Part shown: piece after piece, positions 1 through 8,641 of the stretch
How the letters are laid out: each line of letters starts with the position of its first letter
Numbering within the stretch: the first letter of the stretch is position 1
Assembly: GCF_001444405.1 (NCBI RefSeq)
Contig: NZ_CP013187.1
Span: 558,001 to 622,000 of the forward strand
Origin: Pseudoalteromonas phenolica
GTDB lineage: Bacteria; Pseudomonadota; Gammaproteobacteria; Enterobacterales; Alteromonadaceae
Length of the DNA: 64,000 nt
Direction of reading: 5' to 3'
Program-made: the position numbers and the translations under genes
Notes under the pieces: model-generated
Told to the model about the DNA's origin: nothing
Seen by the model: the letters and a program-made list of their open reading frames with translations, nothing else
The model's database searches: none

Positions 1-1404
1 TGTCTTTTCGTGGAAATTGCCCGTACCGATGTGGGCATATTTTACAATCTTACCTTTTTCTTTTCGGTGTATTACGCAGAGCTTGCTGTGAACTTTTAGT
101 GCTGGCAAACCAACCAGTACCTTGATACCCGCTTCGCTGAGTAATTTAGCCCATTCAATGTTGTTTTGTTCATCAAAGCGCGCTTTTAGTTCAACCATGA
201 CGGTGACTTTCTTACCGTTTTTGGCGGCATTAATTAACGAAGAAACTAGTCTTGAACGGGAGGCTACACGATAAATATTAATTTTAATTTGAGTGACCTT
301 GGGGTCATAGGCTGCCTGACGAACATATTCAAGCATATGGTTGAACGTATGATACGGATAATAAAGTAAAATATCTTGCTCTGAGATGGCCTTAAAAACA
401 CTGTCGTGCTTGGCAAAAGCGTTACTAGTAAGCGGTTTTAAAGGCTTATTTTCTAAATGCTTACGGCCAACATTAGGAAAAGAAATAAAGTCTCTAAAAT
501 TACGATAGCGACCACCTGGGATGAGTGCATCTTGTTGGCTTGCGCCAAGTCGTTTTTTTAGTACCTTTAGCATCTCGTCAGGCATCGCTTGGTCATAGAC
601 CATACGTACCGGCTCAGCATAAAGGCGCTGCTTTAAGCCTTTCGACATTTTATCGAGTAAGCCTTCTTCAATCTCATTATCTAAATTGTATTCAGCATCA
701 CGTGTTAGTTTGATTGAATAGCCTTCAATGCTGTCAAACTTAACAAAACTCTTAAAAACTTCAGCCAAATAAAACTCGACCACATCATCAAGCATGACAA
801 TGGTTTTATGACGGCGGCTTTTTTCTGACGGTAAAATGACGAATCGATCTAGCCTATCAGTGGGTATTTCTAATAAGGCATACTGAGACTTCTCACCTTG
901 CATATGAATAAAAAGGTAAGTCATCGCATCATTAATGTTACTCGAGTAATCTTTTGATTCGGTGAGTAACATGGGTGACATATGCTGTAGGACTTGGTCT
1001 TTAAAAAAGTCTTCTAGCCAGTCTTTGTGAAAGTTAGATAAGTCAGTTGGCTGGCGGATATGAATGTTTTGTTTGTCGAGATCAGCTAACAACTGGTGGT
1101 GGATCTGATTGAATTTTTTACCGAGTGATAATACTTTCTTATTAACTTGATTAAGTAGTTCTTCATCAGCGTCAAAGTGGGCATCTGACAAGCTATTTAA
1201 TAGAATTTTTCTTTTTAAATCAGCAACTCTGACCCTAAAAAACTCATCTAAATTATTTGAGAAAATACCCAAAAATCGCAGTCTTTCAATAAGTGGATTA
1301 TTTTGGTCTTTGGCTTCTTGAAGAACGCGTTCGTTGAACGAAAGCCAGCTTAATTCTTTGGCAAAGTAACTAATATTAGTTGAGGTGTGTGGTACAGAAT
1401 GCAT
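1..1404 (-). CDS. ppk: Polyphosphate kinase PPK1 (3' end outside window)
   Basis: This is the first 468 residues of PPK1, which reversibly transfers the ATP gamma-phosphate to inorganic polyphosphate; the frame stays open to base 1. The N-terminal and head domains are present (FAKELSWLSFNERVLQEA, then IFSNNLDEFFRVRVADLK). The first phospholipase-D-like catalytic half includes LKVHSK near residue 439, which corresponds to the autophosphorylated His435 of the E. coli enzyme, and it ends at HIGTGNFHEKT. The second catalytic His lies beyond the window. The start is the ATG at 1404, the first in frame after the promoter. It lies downstream of gcvR on the same strand but has its own Pho-box promoter, so induction under phosphate starvation is likely. 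The family call is secure. Confidence 0.95.
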   Translation of the reverse strand, partial: MHSVPHTSTNISYFAKELSWLSFNERVLQEAKDQNNPLIERLRFLGIFSNNLDEFFRVRVADLKRKILLNSLSDAHFDADEELLNQVNKKVLSLGKKFNQIHHQLLADLDKQNIHIRQPTDLSNFHKDWLEDFFKDQVLQHMSPMLLTESKDYSSNINDAMTYLFIHMQGEKSQYALLEIPTDRLDRFVILPSEKSRRHKTIVMLDDVVEFYLAEVFKSFVKFDSIEGYSIKLTRDAEYNLDNEIEEGLLDKMSKGLKQRLYAEPVRMVYDQAMPDEMLKVLKKRLGASQQDALIPGGRYRNFRDFISFPNVGRKHLENKPLKPLTSNAFAKHDSVFKAISEQDILLYYPYHTFNHMLEYVRQAAYDPKVTQIKINIYRVASRSRLVSSLINAAKNGKKVTVMVELKARFDEQNNIEWAKLLSEAGIKVLVGLPALKVHSKLCVIHRKEKGKIVKYAHIGTGNFHEKT

Positions 1405-1439
1405 GATCTATCCATGGGTAATCAAAGGTACAACAGCAA

Positions 1440-1473
1440 AATATATGGGGTTTGTGTGACACTTATATGACAG
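1440..1473 (-). promoter_or_regulatory. Pho box and -10 of ppk
   Basis: Read on the minus strand, CTGTCAT (1473-1467), four bases (ATAA) and GTGTCAC (1462-1456) form the 7-4-7 direct repeat of a PhoB site. A -10 TATATT (1445-1440) follows exactly 10 bases later, the arrangement found in PhoB-activated promoters where the Pho box replaces the -35. Its position 36 bases before the ppk start codon fits well. Confidence 0.8.
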
Positions 1474-1490
1474 GCTTATTCCTCAGCCTG
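1471..1490 (-). terminator. Short hairpin after gcvR
   Basis: CAGGCT (1471-1476) pairs with AGCCTG (1485-1490) 17 bases after the gcvR stop. There is no uridine run, so termination would be weak. The hairpin shares bases with the first half of the ppk Pho box. Confidence 0.35.
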
Positions 1491-1506
1491 CCATAACATT
1501 TAATGA

Positions 1507-2013
1507 TTATTCACTTTCAATATCAACGACTAGGTCGCTGGTAATTGACTCTAGTGCTTCAATTACATTGTCTTTGTGCATACCCGCAGGTAAAGTGACG
1601 GTGGCGAATGCACTAAAGATCGGCACTCCCCAGTTTGGCGCACTGCGCTGGCGAGAGTTTAAGTGGGTAATGTTCGCGCCTTTATGGCGTATGACACTAG
1701 AAAGTTCTTTTACGATCCCCGGTCTGTCATTACCTGTTATCACTAAATTGAGTGTTTCAGGTGTCTGAACTGCAGCGTCTGTGTCGCCAGACTCAATATG
1801 CACCTCTAAACCTGACAGCGTATTTAATGCTGATTGTATTTCCTGCAGATGCTCCTCTGCTACGCCAATCTGAATTATACCTGCAAATTGACCTGCTAAA
1901 TGACTGAGGTTACTGGTCATCCAGTTACCGTGATGTTCAAGGATGGTTGCTGAGATTTCGTCAACGAGACCCGGCCGGTCCTTACCTATTATTGTTAAAA
2001 CTAACTGCTTCAT
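1507..2013 (-). CDS. gcvR: ACT-domain regulator, GcvR family (glycine cleavage repressor)
   Basis: A 168-residue protein made of two ACT domains, each opening with the ligand-binding signature (IIGKDRPGLVDEIS near residue 8 and VITGNDRPGIVKELSS near residue 91). The E. coli counterpart GcvR (190 residues) has no DNA-binding domain; it binds GcvA and blocks activation of the glycine cleavage operon when glycine is scarce. The same role is inferred here from architecture, and no gcv gene is in view. It is divergent from pstC across 297 bases. The ATG at 2013 starts the first beta strand of the domain, so no longer form is needed. Confidence 0.8.
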   Translation of the reverse strand: MKQLVLTIIGKDRPGLVDEISATILEHHGNWMTSNLSHLAGQFAGIIQIGVAEEHLQEIQSALNTLSGLEVHIESGDTDAAVQTPETLNLVITGNDRPGIVKELSSVIRHKGANITHLNSRQRSAPNWGVPIFSAFATVTLPAGMHKDNVIEALESITSDLVVDIESE

Positions 2014-2245
2014 ATCAATGTCTCTTATTATTTTTTAACTACCGTGTGGTAGAAGTGGAAACAAGCAATAATTTATATAACGTTTCCGTACGTCTTTAAA
2101 TATATTGCAACTTAAGATTAGTTAAGTTTTGTTGCTTGTCCAGAAAATAGAGCCTTTGCTTGAGATAACTCAAACTTTTAGCGACATTTTTCTGACTTTT
2201 TCTTGTTAAGAAAAGTTCACTTTTAAGCAGTGTAAAGTCCTTTTT

Positions 2246-2279
2246 ATGTAACAATACTGTCATCTTGATGAAATATAAT
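2246..2279 (+). promoter_or_regulatory. Pho box and -10 of the pst operon
   Basis: ATGTAAC (2246-2252), four bases, then CTGTCAT (2257-2263) make a PhoB direct repeat with 11-bp period. TATAAT lies at 2274-2279, exactly 10 bases after the second unit. This is the same geometry as the ppk promoter and lies 31 bases before the pstC ATG. The first unit matches the CTGTNAY consensus less well than the second. Confidence 0.75.
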
Positions 2280-2310
2280 ACGCACAATTCAAAGATAATA
2301 AGGTGTTTTA

Positions 2311-4548
2311 ATGTCTACCTCAGCACAGCAAAAATCTTTTAAAACGGACAAGCGCCGTTTATTTAAAGATCGCTTTGCACAATACAGTATTACCGCAGGT
2401 GGGGTAATGGTACTTGTGGCATTGCTGTTGATCTTCTTCTATCTACTATATGTTGTTGAACCAATTCTCGAGTCAGCTAAAGTAGAAAAGCGCACTGATG
2501 TGAGTTTATCTTCAGAGAAAAACTATGTCGGTATCGGCGTAGAAGAGCAAACAGAGATTGCTTATCTATTAGAAGATTCTGGGAGTGTCGATTTTTACCA
2601 TATAAAAGGAGACAGCTCAGGACAATTAATGAAAAGCCTAGATGTTGAACTTGATGGAAATATCACGACATTTGCGAAAAGCGCGCCGTTTTTAGGCTTA
2701 TATGCATACGGTTTAGATAATGGTGCAATTAAGCTGGTTAAGCCGAGCTTCTTAGTAACTTTCCCTGGTAATGAGCGCTTGATCACACCACGTATTGGTT
2801 ATCCATTAGATGGGGAACAACTATTAGTGGATGAGCAAGAGCAAGCAATAGCTAAGTTTGCCTTTAGTTATTATGAAGATAAAGCAGCAGCCGTTGCATT
2901 AACTGAAGACAAGCGTGTGGTATTTGCGGCATTCACACCTGAAGAAAACATGTTTACTGGTGAAGTTGAGTGGCTAATTGAGCGCACTGAGCTAGACATT
3001 GATGGTCGCGTAAATGAGTTACTGATTTCACCAGATACGTCTCGTGTATTTGTTCGTAGTGCGAATAAAATTTATATCTTTGATACGCGTGACCCAGCTG
3101 AAGTTGAGCAGTTCCAAGTGCTAGCAGCCAATGAAGAAAATGCAAACCTAGTGAGCGCGACATTACTCGCTGGTGCAAACTCTCTTATGCTGGCAAACGA
3201 TAACGGTGAAGTGTCTCAGTGGTTTGAGGTAAACACGGAAGATAATGGCCGTCAGTTTGCCAAAATCCGTGCATTTGAAACTGAAAAAACGAATAAACTA
3301 GACATTTATACTGAATACTACCGCCGCACTTTCTTCACAACGACATCATCAGGTGACTTAGGCGTTTACTACACCACCAGTGAAGCCGAATTATGGCGTG
3401 GCAAAATCAGTGAGCAAGCCATTGATAACTTTGCAGTATCACCTCGAGCAAACGCAGTTTTGTCTCTATCGAATAATACGCTTTCTATATTTGAAGTGCA
3501 CAACGAGCACCCTGAGGTAACTTGGTCGGCACTTTGGAATGAAGTGTGGTACGAAGGCTACCCTGAGCCAGCATACACTTGGCAGTCAACGTCAGCGTCT
3601 GATGACTTTGAATCTAAGTTCTCTTTAGTGCCAATTTCATTCGGTACGATTAAAGCGGCGATGTATGCCATGCTATTTGCTGTACCGATTGCAATTTCAG
3701 CTGCAATTTATACAGCTTACTTCATGTCGAGTGAATTGCGTCGCGTAGTTAAGCCAACCGTTGAAATTATGGAAGCATTACCAACAGTTATCCTTGGTTT
3801 CTTAGCGGGTCTTTGGTTAGCGCCTTTAATCGAAACGCATCTTCCTGCTGTGATTGCACTGGTGACTTTACTGCCAGTGGCGGTGATCGCGACCGCATTT
3901 GGCTGGACTAAGCTACCAGCGAGTATTCGTCATCTAATTCCTGATGGCTGGCATTCAATTTTACTTATTCCTGTGGTGTTATTTATCGGTTGGTTGTCAT
4001 TCGCAATCAGCGGTCAAATCGAACTGTGGGTATTTGATGGCAATGTGCGTCAATATTTAACGAATGAGCTAGGTCTAACGTTTGACCAGCGTAACTCACT
4101 GGTTGTAGGTATTGCGATGGGCTTTGCGGTTATCCCGACTATTTTCTCAATCGCAGAAGATGCGGTATTCAGTGTGCCTAAGCACTTATCAAATGGTTCA
4201 TTAGCGCTCGGTGCGACGCAGTGGCAAACCCTTGTTTATGTTGTGCTTCTTACGGCTAGTCCGGGTATCTTCTCTGCGGTCATGATGGGTTTAGGCCGTG
4301 CAGTTGGTGAGACTATGATTGTGCTGATGGCAACGGGTAATACGCCAATTATGGACTGGAGTATCTTCCAAGGTATGCGTACTTTAGCGGCGAACATCGC
4401 GGTTGAAATGCCTGAATCAGAAGTGGGTAGTTCGCACTACCGTATTCTATTCCTTGCTGCATTTGTGTTGTTTATTTTTACCTTTGTATTTAACACGCTC
4501 GCTGAATTTGTTCGTCAGCGTCTACGTGAAAAATACAGCTCAATGTAA
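2311..4548 (+). CDS. pstC: Phosphate ABC transporter permease PstC, long form
   Basis: Inner-membrane permease of the high-affinity PstSCAB phosphate importer. At 745 residues it is more than twice the E. coli PstC (319). After one membrane helix (about 27-50) comes a roughly 390-residue periplasmic region rich in short beta strands and repeated patterns such as FVRSANKIYIFDTRD, which looks like a WD40-type or other beta-propeller. The permease core starts near residue 443 and carries the ATPase-contacting loop GSLALGATQ near residue 629. Long PstC forms are, as I recall, usual in marine Alteromonadales and Vibrionales. No pstS or phoBR is in the window. First gene of a four-gene operon behind a Pho box. 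Confidence 0.93.
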   Translation: MSTSAQQKSFKTDKRRLFKDRFAQYSITAGGVMVLVALLLIFFYLLYVVEPILESAKVEKRTDVSLSSEKNYVGIGVEEQTEIAYLLEDSGSVDFYHIKGDSSGQLMKSLDVELDGNITTFAKSAPFLGLYAYGLDNGAIKLVKPSFLVTFPGNERLITPRIGYPLDGEQLLVDEQEQAIAKFAFSYYEDKAAAVALTEDKRVVFAAFTPEENMFTGEVEWLIERTELDIDGRVNELLISPDTSRVFVRSANKIYIFDTRDPAEVEQFQVLAANEENANLVSATLLAGANSLMLANDNGEVSQWFEVNTEDNGRQFAKIRAFETEKTNKLDIYTEYYRRTFFTTTSSGDLGVYYTTSEAELWRGKISEQAIDNFAVSPRANAVLSLSNNTLSIFEVHNEHPEVTWSALWNEVWYEGYPEPAYTWQSTSASDDFESKFSLVPISFGTIKAAMYAMLFAVPIAISAAIYTAYFMSSELRRVVKPTVEIMEALPTVILGFLAGLWLAPLIETHLPAVIALVTLLPVAVIATAFGWTKLPASIRHLIPDGWHSILLIPVVLFIGWLSFAISGQIELWVFDGNVRQYLTNELGLTFDQRNSLVVGIAMGFAVIPTIFSIAEDAVFSVPKHLSNGSLALGATQWQTLVYVVLLTASPGIFSAVMMGLGRAVGETMIVLMATGNTPIMDWSIFQGMRTLAANIAVEMPESEVGSSHYRILFLAAFVLFIFTFVFNTLAEFVRQRLREKYSSM

Positions 4549-4566
4549 TTATCGGAGTTTCATGAC

Positions 4567-6216
4567 ATGGTAAAGCAATGGTTTAAGTCAGGATCTCCTT
4601 GGATCTGGATGACAGGTGGTGCAGTTAGCATCAGTTTAATCTCGGTTATCGGTTTATTAGCGATGATCGCATGGAAAGGTTTAAGCTTCTTCTGGCCATC
4701 AGAAGTGGTTGAGTTAAAGCTTGAAGGCTCAGTGCCTAAGCAAACAGTGATTGGTGAGATTTATGACCGTGAAATGGTACCTAAATCTCGCTTAGAAGCA
4801 GCGGGCTATGATTTATCGGCATACCAAGATGAATATATTGAACGTATTTTGGTAAAAACGGGTAACCGTGAATATGTAGACCTAGATTTCCGTTGGATAC
4901 TCACAACTGACATCCAGTCTCAAACTAAGCCTGAAGCGATGGCGGTGTTTGAGCGTAGTAAAAACGGTAACTTCTATGGCTATGTAGAGCGTGTAATTGA
5001 AGACGGTAAAGAAGTTATCAATGCGCCTAAAGAACGTTTAGTTGAACTGGTTGAGCGTGCTGTAGATTTAAATGAAGAAGCACTTGATCTACAAAACGGT
5101 GATATTGGTCACATTAACTATGAGCTTGAGCGTCTTCGTTTAAAAGAAAAGAAATACGCACTTGATAATGCCTTAACTGATGAAGTACTGGCTGATTTAG
5201 AGTCACAACGTGCAGAACTTCGGGCTGAATACAAAGTATTAGAAGCGCGCTTATTTGAGCTTCGTAAGAAAGCGAAGCGTGACCAAGTGGTTGTACGTGA
5301 CATGCGTGGTGAGCTAGTAACTTTACCTATTTATCAGGTATTAGACTTGTGGTTCCCTAATGACATGGGCTTCTTTGCAAAGCTAGGCCACTTCTTTGTT
5401 CAGTCAGGTAAGTTCGTTTCAGATGATCCCCGTGAAGCGAATACTGAGGGTGGTGTATTCCCTGCAATCTTCGGTACTGTTTTCATGGTTATGCTAATGG
5501 CTGTGATTGTGACGCCATTTGGTGTAGTTGCTGCAATCTACTTACACGAGTATGCGGCTAAGAACGCTGTGACTAAGATGATCCGTATCGCGGTAATCAA
5601 CTTAGCAGGTGTACCTTCAATTGTTTATGGTGTATTTGGTCTTGGTTTCTTCGTTTACATGTTAGGTGGCTCAATTGACCAATTGTTCTATCCAGAAGCT
5701 GCGCCAAGCCCTGTATTTGGTACGCCAGGTGTAATTTGGTCGGCATTAACTTTAGCAATCTTAACGCTGCCAGTGGTTATTGTTTCGACTGAAGAGGGTT
5801 TATCACGTATTCCAAGTTCAGTACGTCATGGTTCATTGGCATTGGGTGCGACAAAAGCTGAAACGCTATGGCGCATCATTGTACCAATGGCAAGCCCGGC
5901 AATTATGACAGGTTTAATCTTAGCGGTAGCACGTGCTGCCGGTGAGGTTGCGCCACTAATGCTAGTAGGTGTTGTGAAAATGGCACCGACGTTACCGATT
6001 GATGGTAACTTCCCGTTTGTTCACTTAGATCGTAAGTTCATGCACTTAGGTTTCCACATCTATGATGTTGGTTTCCAAAGCCCGAATGTTGAAGCTGCGC
6101 GTCCATTGGTTTACGCAACGGCATTCTTACTGGTCAGCGTTATCATCGCACTGAATATTACCGCGATTGGTATTCGTAACCATTTACGTGAAAAGTTCCG
6201 TTCTCTTGAACATTAA
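4567..6216 (+). CDS. pstA: Phosphate ABC transporter permease PstA, long form
   Basis: Second permease of the phosphate importer, 549 residues against about 296 in E. coli. Helix one (about 12-35) is followed by some 260 periplasmic residues. These include a heptad-rich charged stretch at about 158-241 (leucine, glutamate and arginine rich, for example YKVLEARLFELRKKAKR) predicted to be a coiled coil. The conserved transmembrane core begins near residue 295 (GGVFPAIFGTVFMVML), with the PstB-contacting loop GSLALGATKAET near 422. It lies 18 bases after pstC. Both permeases carry large periplasmic additions in the same operon, which suggests that they pack together outside the membrane; that is inference. 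Confidence 0.93.
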   Translation: MVKQWFKSGSPWIWMTGGAVSISLISVIGLLAMIAWKGLSFFWPSEVVELKLEGSVPKQTVIGEIYDREMVPKSRLEAAGYDLSAYQDEYIERILVKTGNREYVDLDFRWILTTDIQSQTKPEAMAVFERSKNGNFYGYVERVIEDGKEVINAPKERLVELVERAVDLNEEALDLQNGDIGHINYELERLRLKEKKYALDNALTDEVLADLESQRAELRAEYKVLEARLFELRKKAKRDQVVVRDMRGELVTLPIYQVLDLWFPNDMGFFAKLGHFFVQSGKFVSDDPREANTEGGVFPAIFGTVFMVMLMAVIVTPFGVVAAIYLHEYAAKNAVTKMIRIAVINLAGVPSIVYGVFGLGFFVYMLGGSIDQLFYPEAAPSPVFGTPGVIWSALTLAILTLPVVIVSTEEGLSRIPSSVRHGSLALGATKAETLWRIIVPMASPAIMTGLILAVARAAGEVAPLMLVGVVKMAPTLPIDGNFPFVHLDRKFMHLGFHIYDVGFQSPNVEAARPLVYATAFLLVSVIIALNITAIGIRNHLREKFRSLEH

Positions 6217-6239
6217 TAGTATAACTAGGTATTTTAGAA

Positions 6240-7064
6240 ATGATTACAGTAGCTCCTGAAGTGAATAACACAAATCAAGTTAAATTAGATTTAGCTAATT
6301 TGAGCGAAGAGCAAACCGCACTAGAGATCAAAGACCTAGATCTTTACTATGGTGACAAGCAAGCGCTTAGCAAAATCAATATGAAAATCCCTAAGGGTCA
6401 GGTAACAGCGTTTATCGGTCCATCGGGTTGTGGTAAATCAACATTATTACGTTGTATTAACCGTATGAATGACTTAGTCGATATTTGTCGTATAGAAGGT
6501 GAGATCAACCTTCATGGTCAGAATATCTATGATAAGAGCGTAGACGTTGCGGCACTTCGCCGTAACGTAGGTATGGTGTTCCAAAGACCAAATCCATTCC
6601 CTAAATCAATATATGAGAATGTGGTATACGGCCTACGCCTACAAGGTATTAAAGACAAGCGTAAGCTAGATGAAGTGGTAGAACGCTCATTACGCGGTGC
6701 AGCGTTATGGGACGAAGTTAAAGACCGTCTTCATGACAGTGCGTTTGGTTTGTCAGGTGGTCAGCAGCAGCGTCTAGTGATTGCCCGCTCAATTGCAATC
6801 GAACCTGAAGTATTACTGCTAGACGAACCAACATCGGCACTTGACCCGATTTCAACTTTGGTAATCGAAGAGCTGATCAACGACCTGAAAGAAAAGTATA
6901 CGGTTGTGATTGTAACACACAACATGCAACAGGCGGCACGTGTTTCTGATCAAACTGCATTCATGTATATGGGTGAACTGATCGAATACGCTGACACAAA
7001 CACGCTATTCACAACGCCTTCTAAGAAGAAGACGGAAGACTATATCACGGGTCGTTACGGTTAA
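6240..7064 (+). CDS. pstB: Phosphate ABC transporter ATPase PstB
   Basis: ATP-hydrolysing subunit of the phosphate importer, 274 residues, cytoplasmic face. Walker A is GPSGCGKST (about 61-69), the Q-loop lies in MVFQRPNPFPKSIYENV, the ABC signature is LSGGQQQR and Walker B is VLLLDEPTSALDP; the switch His is in VTHNMQQAAR. All catalytic residues are present. The first 25 residues before the fold are an extension relative to the 257-residue E. coli protein. It lies 23 bases after pstA and 22 before phoU, in one transcription unit. Confidence 0.97.
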   Translation: MITVAPEVNNTNQVKLDLANLSEEQTALEIKDLDLYYGDKQALSKINMKIPKGQVTAFIGPSGCGKSTLLRCINRMNDLVDICRIEGEINLHGQNIYDKSVDVAALRRNVGMVFQRPNPFPKSIYENVVYGLRLQGIKDKRKLDEVVERSLRGAALWDEVKDRLHDSAFGLSGGQQQRLVIARSIAIEPEVLLLDEPTSALDPISTLVIEELINDLKEKYTVVIVTHNMQQAARVSDQTAFMYMGELIEYADTNTLFTTPSKKKTEDYITGRYG

Positions 7065-7086
7065 TAGCGAGCGAGAGGAATAAATC

Positions 7087-7788
7087 ATGGAAAACAATTT
7101 AAACAAGCATATCTCTGGCCGCTTTAACGAAGAGCTAGAAAATGTTCGTAACCACGTATTAAGCATGGGTGGTTTGGTAGAAGAGCAATTAAACCTTGCA
7201 CTTGATGCGATCAACGACAACGATGCTGAAAAAGCACGTAAAGTCAGCGAGAACGACTACAAAGTTAACGCCATGGAAGTGAACATTGATGAAGAATGTA
7301 CCCGTATCATTGCGAAACGTCAGCCAGCAGCAAGTGACTTACGTCTAGTAGTTGCGATTGCTAAAACCATTGCTGACCTTGAGCGTATTGGTGATGAAGC
7401 GGAGCGCATCGCACGTGTTGCACTAGATTCATTTACCAAAGATCAGCAAGATTTATTGGTGAACTTAGAGAATATGGGTCGCCAAGTGTCGAAGATGTTG
7501 CATGATGTACTAGATGCTTTTGCCCGTATGGATGCGCAAAGTGCCTTTGAAGTGCATAAAGAAGACGCAAAAGTTGACCGTGAGTATGAAGCGCTGACCC
7601 GTCAAATTATGACATACATGATGGAAGACCCGCGTTCTATTCCTAAAATTATGGATCTAATCTGGTCTGTACGTTCATTAGAGCGCATTGGTGACCGTTG
7701 TCAGAACATCGCTGAATACGTCATTTATTTTGTGAACGGTAAAGATATTCGCCATACATCTCAAGAAGATATCGCGAAAACGCTGTAA
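7087..7788 (+). CDS. phoU: Phosphate signalling protein PhoU
   Basis: A 233-residue all-helical protein with two repeated PhoU domains, each carrying the E(R)IGD(E/R) metal-binding pattern (LERIGDEAERI near residue 98 and LERIGDRCQNI near 198). In E. coli PhoU links the Pst transporter to the PhoR kinase and shuts off PhoB signalling when phosphate is plentiful. It is preceded by a good ribosome site (GAGAGGAA) and closes the pst operon, followed by a strong hairpin. Confidence 0.96.
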   Translation: MENNLNKHISGRFNEELENVRNHVLSMGGLVEEQLNLALDAINDNDAEKARKVSENDYKVNAMEVNIDEECTRIIAKRQPAASDLRLVVAIAKTIADLERIGDEAERIARVALDSFTKDQQDLLVNLENMGRQVSKMLHDVLDAFARMDAQSAFEVHKEDAKVDREYEALTRQIMTYMMEDPRSIPKIMDLIWSVRSLERIGDRCQNIAEYVIYFVNGKDIRHTSQEDIAKTL

Positions 7789-7803
7789 AAAATATATGCC
7801 TCT

Positions 7804-7832
7804 CTGCGCTGAATTTTTATGATTCAGCGCAG
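7804..7832 (+). terminator. Hairpin after phoU
   Basis: An 11-bp stem, CTGCGCTGAAT (7804-7814) with ATTCAGCGCAG (7822-7832), lies 16 bases after the phoU stop. No clear uridine run follows, so it may act as an RNA end-stabiliser or weak terminator before the DUF47-pit unit. Confidence 0.5.
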
Positions 7833-7860
7833 CTTAATTAGCATTTCGGACAAAAATCCG

Positions 7861-7888
7861 TTCACAACGTCGGCTAATGCTGTAAAAT
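7861..7888 (+). promoter_or_regulatory. Likely sigma-70 promoter of DUF47-pit
   Basis: TTCACA (7861-7866), a 16-base spacer and TAAAAT (7883-7888) give a plausible promoter 40 bases before the next ATG, followed by a GC-rich discriminator. No Pho box is seen here. A 12-bp palindrome, CATATTAATATG (7902-7913), follows in the leader. Confidence 0.5.
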
Positions 7889-7928
7889 TCACCCCGCAAA
7901 GCATATTAATATGATTTAAGGGTCAGTT

Positions 7929-8606
7929 ATGCCTACTAATGCGTTTTTAGGAGTATTTGCTAAGTCTCCTATTAAGCCAATAGAAGAACACATTAAAATC
8001 GTACATAAAGCTAGCAGTTCTTTAGTACCGTTTTTTAATCATGTATTCAAATCTGAATGGAAAGAAGCCGAAGCACTTCGTGTTGACATCCGTAACCTTG
8101 AACGTGAAGCAGACGTTTTAAAGCGTGAAGTAAGATTACACTTACCTCGTGGTTTATTTATGCCTGTAGAGCGCACCGATTTATTAGAGTTGATCACTCA
8201 GCAAGATAAAATTGCGAATAAAGCGAAAGACATCGCAGGCCGCGTTGTTGGTCGTGAAATGGTGATCCCTCAGTCTATTCAAAATGACTTCATTGCTTAT
8301 CTTGAACGTTGTGTCGATGCAACTAAACAAGCCTCTAAAGCCATCAATGAGTTTGACGAGCTATTGGAAACTGGATTCCGTGGTCGTGAAGTAACTCTGG
8401 TCGAAAGCATGCTTGAAAAGTTAGACTCAATTGAGCAAGACACGGATGAAATGCAAATCAAGATCCGCCAAGAGCTTCGTGCTATCGAAGGTGAACTTAA
8501 TCCTGTTGATGTAATGTTCTTATACAAGATCATTGAGTGGGTAGGTGAGCTTGCTGATATTGCAGAGCGTGTTGGTTCTCGACTTGAGCTAATGTTAGCT
8601 CGTTAA
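7929..8606 (+). CDS. DUF47 / TIGR00153 PhoU-like protein
   Basis: A 225-residue, largely helical cytosolic protein of the DUF47 family, distantly related to PhoU. Members typically sit immediately upstream of a PiT phosphate transporter and are thought to modulate it. The family's opening (FLGVFAKSPIKPIEEHIK) and the acidic helix pairs (LEREADVLKREVRLHLPRG, then EWVGELADIAERVGSRLE at the C-terminus) are visible. The ATG at 7929 has weak ribosome-binding sequence (TTAAGGGTCAGTT). It lies 36 bases before pit and is probably co-transcribed with it; direct control of Pit activity is inferred from context only. Confidence 0.88.
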   Translation: MPTNAFLGVFAKSPIKPIEEHIKIVHKASSSLVPFFNHVFKSEWKEAEALRVDIRNLEREADVLKREVRLHLPRGLFMPVERTDLLELITQQDKIANKAKDIAGRVVGREMVIPQSIQNDFIAYLERCVDATKQASKAINEFDELLETGFRGREVTLVESMLEKLDSIEQDTDEMQIKIRQELRAIEGELNPVDVMFLYKIIEWVGELADIAERVGSRLELMLAR

Positions 8607-8641
8607 TCGTTTTATTCGTATTTAAAATTTAAGGTTTAACA

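Noticed and set aside
525..713. 62-codon plus-strand frame opposite ppk.
   Set aside because: It is a shadow of the PPK1 frame, which has family motifs throughout.
2096..2287. 63-codon minus-strand frame in the gcvR-pstC gap.
   Set aside because: It runs through the Pho-box promoter, has low-complexity composition and no ribosome site.
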